DNA of 64,000 nucleotides from Georgenia_A wangjunii (GTDB lineage Bacteria; Actinomycetota; Actinomycetes; Actinomycetales; Actinomycetaceae), in NCBI RefSeq assembly GCF_036421915.1, contig NZ_JAZGOM010000009.1. One strand, given 5' to 3'. The notes under the pieces were generated by a model. The model was not told the DNA's origin and searched no databases. It saw only the letters and a program-made list of their open reading frames with translations. Made by a program: the position numbers and the translations under genes. Numbering within the stretch: the first letter of the stretch is position 1; every line of letters starts with the position of its first letter. Below, one piece after another: positions 61,775 to 64,000 of the stretch.

Positions 61775-62214
61775 CCCCGGCCACCCCGGCGGTCATCCGC
61801 TCCGGCCGAGTGGCCGCCGAGCGGTGGATGCGGGACCGGTGCGTGGTGCGGCGGCTGACCGGCACAACCGAGGACGACGACTTCGTCATCCATCCGGTCT
61901 ACGAGGTCGTCTACGGGCCCGACACCCCGGGGCGCGCGGGCCGCTGCAAGATCCAGACCTACGACGCCTACGAGCGCACCGCGGAATCCGCCGGCGCCTC
62001 GCAGACCACGCAGCGCTCCAACGTCCACTTCCCCGTCGGAGCGTTCCGCATGGAGGAGGGCGACGTCCTCACGGTCCTGTCCTCCGTCGACCCGATGCTC
62101 GTGGGCCGGTCCTACCGGATCGCCCAAGAGGCGCCGGTGAAGTCCCTCGCCACCGCGTACCGGGTCTTCATCGACGAGAACCTCGGCCAGGAGGTACCCC
62201 CATGGACGGGATGA
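61771..62214 (+). CDS. DUF6093-type head closure protein
   Basis: The 147-residue protein shows WMRDRCVVRRLTG, YGPDTPGRAGRCKIQTYDAY and VGRSYRI, a pattern of actinophage neck proteins of the DUF6093 group. It probably closes the head after packaging. GTG start overlaps the previous stop. Confidence 0.78.
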   Translation: MTPATPAVIRSGRVAAERWMRDRCVVRRLTGTTEDDDFVIHPVYEVVYGPDTPGRAGRCKIQTYDAYERTAESAGASQTTQRSNVHFPVGAFRMEEGDVLTVLSSVDPMLVGRSYRIAQEAPVKSLATAYRVFIDENLGQEVPPWTG

Positions 62215-62492
62215 CCGAGGACGAGCGCGAGGCCGCGATCTGGGCCAAGCGCGAGGAGATCGCCAAGCACGTCCAGCAGCTCGCCGAGCTGCAGGACCGC
62301 ACGCACGATCCAGACGACCCGCCCTACGTGCAGGCATGGGCACTCGCGTGGGAGTGGACGAACGTCGAGCTCGAGCGCGAGAACCGGGGCGGGCGCGACC
62401 TGGCCACCCCGCGCGGTCAGGCCCTCTCCACGTCGCTCGGGCTGGGCACCTACCTCGCTGACCGGCACCGCCAGTTCGCCGACCCCGTGTGA
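62202..62492 (+). CDS. Hypothetical neck-region protein, 96 residues
   Basis: A Glu/Arg-rich, mainly helical protein (MDGMTEDEREAAIWAKREEI). The ATG at 62202 with AGGAGG 7 bases ahead is favoured over 62211, which overlaps the upstream stop but lies 16 bases from the ribosome site. Function unknown. Confidence 0.65.
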   Translation: MDGMTEDEREAAIWAKREEIAKHVQQLAELQDRTHDPDDPPYVQAWALAWEWTNVELERENRGGRDLATPRGQALSTSLGLGTYLADRHRQFADPV

Positions 62493-62505
62493 GGAGGCCG
62501 AAGCT

Positions 62506-62904
62506 GTGGCTGACTCCGTAGACATCGACGTGAGCGAGATCCTTGCGCTCTCCCGCGAGATCGCCGGCGCACCGGGCCGCCTCACCCCCGAGACCCGCAA
62601 GGTCGTTTCCCGGGGCGCGATGAACGTCAAGCGCACCATGCAGGCCGACCTCCGCGCGTCCACCTCGTTCCGGGGCGTCGCCCGGGCCGTGTCCTACGAC
62701 CTCACCGACCACGTCGCCGTCCAGGAAGCCGAGATCGGACCCTCCTCCGAGGCGGGCAGCCCAGGCAACCTCGCGAACATCGCCTACTTCGGCGGCGCCC
62801 GCGGCGGTGGCACGGTCCGCGACCCGGCCGCCGCGCTCGAGGAGGAGGCACCCGGCTTCTTCGAGGCCGTCGAGGCGCTCGTCGCTGAGGCGGTGTTCGA
62901 GTGA
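62506..62904 (+). CDS. HK97 gp10-like tail completion protein
   Basis: The 132-residue protein has a helical start, the central VVSRGAMNVKRTMQADLRAS and a C-terminal helix with PGFFEAVEALVAEA, the pattern of HK97 gp10-like neck/tail-completion proteins. GTG start; overlaps the tail terminator gene. Confidence 0.78.
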   Translation: MADSVDIDVSEILALSREIAGAPGRLTPETRKVVSRGAMNVKRTMQADLRASTSFRGVARAVSYDLTDHVAVQEAEIGPSSEAGSPGNLANIAYFGGARGGGTVRDPAAALEEEAPGFFEAVEALVAEAVFE

Positions 62905-63320
62905 CCAGCATCGCGGCCGACATCGAGGCCCGCCTCGAGACGCTGCCCTGGCCGGTGTACGACTCCGACGCGACCGGGGCCACGAACCACCCCTACATCC
63001 TGCTCCTGCCCCCCGTGGGCGGCCTGGACCCCGAGCACACGCTCGGCGGGGCCCGCACGAGCATCGTCGACACCCTCATGGTCCGCGCCGTTGCCCTCAC
63101 CGGCGACGCCGTCCGCGGCGTGCTCCAGCGCTCGCGGACGGTGCTCTCGCGGGAGGGGCGGCCGTTGACGTTCGACGTCGACGGGGCGTGGCGGGTGACG
63201 CTCACGCGCGAGCCGGGCCGCGTGGAGGTGCTCGTCGACCGGGACGTGCCCGAGACGGGCACGGGGAAGTACCCGTTGTTCGCGACGGATACCTACGAGC
63301 TGCGGGCCGTCCCGCTGTAG
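62901..63320 (+). CDS. Tail terminator protein
   Basis: The 139-residue protein has the alpha/beta pattern of tail terminators (IAADIEARLETLPWPVYDSD, HPYILLLPPVGG, LMVRAVALTGDAVRGVLQRS). It caps the tail tube. GTG start overlaps the gp10-like stop. Confidence 0.78.
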   Translation: MTSIAADIEARLETLPWPVYDSDATGATNHPYILLLPPVGGLDPEHTLGGARTSIVDTLMVRAVALTGDAVRGVLQRSRTVLSREGRPLTFDVDGAWRVTLTREPGRVEVLVDRDVPETGTGKYPLFATDTYELRAVPL

Positions 63321-63499
63321 AGCCGGTGGTGGGGGCGTCAACGAGTGCCCGGAACTGCACATAGTCGCTCGAAGGCCGCCTGGGGCTCTTTTCGCCGGGG
63401 TTTTCCGGCCCTGCACGGCGCGTCCTGCGTCCCCACCGCCTCACCCCTCGTTCATCGATCGTGGCGCCTGGCGCGCTGCCCTGCAGAAAGGACGCCGCC

Positions 63500-63676
63500 A
63501 TGGCGCTCGTGACCGCATACCTCAAGGCCACCGGGGAGCGCGTGCGAATCCCCGAGCACTGGCTGGGCCACAAGCGGCTCGGCAAGGCCTACCGCAAGAC
63601 CCAGCCGACCGCCTCGGCGGCGGGTACCACCCCCCGCGCGTCGGCGTCCGGGGATACCACGAAGAAGGAGAGCTGA
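63500..63676 (+). CDS. Small basic tail-region protein, 58 residues
   Basis: Begins MALVTAYLKATGERVRIPEH and HWLGHKRLGKAYRKT, a small protein seen between tail terminator and tail tube genes in actinophages, followed by a disordered Ser/Thr tail. GAAAGGA precedes the ATG. The 179 bases before it (63321-63499) show no gene. Confidence 0.72.
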   Translation: MALVTAYLKATGERVRIPEHWLGHKRLGKAYRKTQPTASAAGTTPRASASGDTTKKES

Positions 63677-63682
63677 TCCCCC

Positions 63683-64000
63683 ATGCCGTACACCGCAGCT
63701 GACGGACGCCAGAAGGTCACCGTCCTCGAGGTCCAGCCGGACGACCTCAAGGCGATCACGGCCACGGCCGCGAACGCCGGGACCGACATCCAGGACCACA
63801 TCCTCAAGACCGACTTCCGCCTTTCGGCGACGGCGTCGGCCACGCACACCGACACCCCGCTCGGCGCGAAGGGCACGTGGAACAACCTCGCGGAGTCCAA
63901 CGCCGAGGGCAACGTCAACGTCATCCGCGACCTGGACGACGAGGGGCGCCCGGTCGTGGACTCCGAGGCGGCCACGGTCTGGGACCTCTTCCGCGAGAAG
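63683..64000 (+). CDS. Major tail protein, 5' part (runs off window)
   Basis: The first 106 codons encode MPYTAADGRQKVTVLEVQPD and later ILKTDFRLSATASATHTDTP, WNNLAESNAEGNVNV, the start of an actinophage tail tube protein. AAGAAGGAGAG precedes the ATG. The gene is cut by the window end, not truncated in the genome. Confidence 0.82.
   Translation, partial: MPYTAADGRQKVTVLEVQPDDLKAITATAANAGTDIQDHILKTDFRLSATASATHTDTPLGAKGTWNNLAESNAEGNVNVIRDLDDEGRPVVDSEAATVWDLFREK

Larger units (their letters stand above)
34542..64000. mobile_element. Prophage (siphovirus type), left part; continues past window end
   Basis: A tyrosine integrase lies next to a 3' fragment of tRNA-Lys, followed by a leftward lysogeny module, a switch region, a long rightward run of small coupled genes, and then terminase, portal, scaffold, capsid, connector and tail genes in standard order. 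The last visible gene is the major tail protein, so tape measure, tail tip, lysis genes and the right attachment site are outside the window. The visible part is about 29.5 kb and looks intact. Confidence 0.95.

Overview
The window is very GC-rich DNA with actinobacterial hallmarks: a WhiB-family protein, an Lsr2-type DNA-binding domain, a DEAD-box helicase with an RGG tail, GTG/TTG starts, and tight ATGA/GTGA gene overlaps. It looks like a draft genome of a Micrococcales-type actinomycete; I cannot name the genus from sequence alone. Position 1 is a CCGCG pentanucleotide repeat, and a 39-base G run ending in N at 4406-4445 looks like an assembly join, so synteny across that point is uncertain.

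Bases 1-34541 are host chromosome. In order: an FtsX-type ABC exporter (172-3629); a membrane protein and a PRC-barrel/DUF2382 stress protein; a secreted pair made of a BNR_4 beta-propeller and a GH78 alpha-L-rhamnosidase that share a C-terminal domain (5810-11322); a leftward seven-gene operon (18613 down to 11435) with a fumarase-superfamily C-N lyase, GNAT, polar amino-acid ABC importer, MmgE/PrpD protein and M20 hydrolase; tRNA-Glu, tRNA-Asp and tRNA-Phe; a zincin and a CDF metal exporter; a small HTH regulator with phased operators; SurE and PfkB; an MscS channel; MsrB; an EEP-family hydrolase; GlsB-type membrane protein; a thioredoxin-reductase-like flavoprotein; a DUF2207 protein; a DEAD-box helicase; and a guanidine exporter (Gdx/SugE) directly behind a guanidine-III riboswitch.

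From 34542 to the end of the window lies a siphovirus-type prophage inserted in the 3' half of a tRNA-Lys(TTT) gene. The left attachment site (34542-34584) is visible. The right one and the rebuilt tRNA must lie beyond 64000. The lysogeny module (34667-38147, leftward) carries a tyrosine integrase, DUF3263 protein, ImmA/IrrE-like protease, DUF3800 protein and XRE repressor. A switch region with TTGAC-N5-GTCAA palindromes separates it from the rightward early genes (38419-52740). These are mostly small, translationally coupled genes. They include a block of proteins resembling host chromosome-organising factors (ParB, WhiB, Lsr2-like, a coiled-coil protein, and a clamp-like domain joined to an FtsK-gamma domain), plus RusA and HNH nucleases.

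After a terminator at 52789-52823 the late genes follow the usual order: HNH, small and large terminase, portal, MuF-like protein, scaffold, decoration protein, capsid (E family), a repeat protein, head-tail connectors, tail terminator, and the start of the major tail protein. No phage DNA polymerase, primase or replicative helicase was recognised in the visible part.
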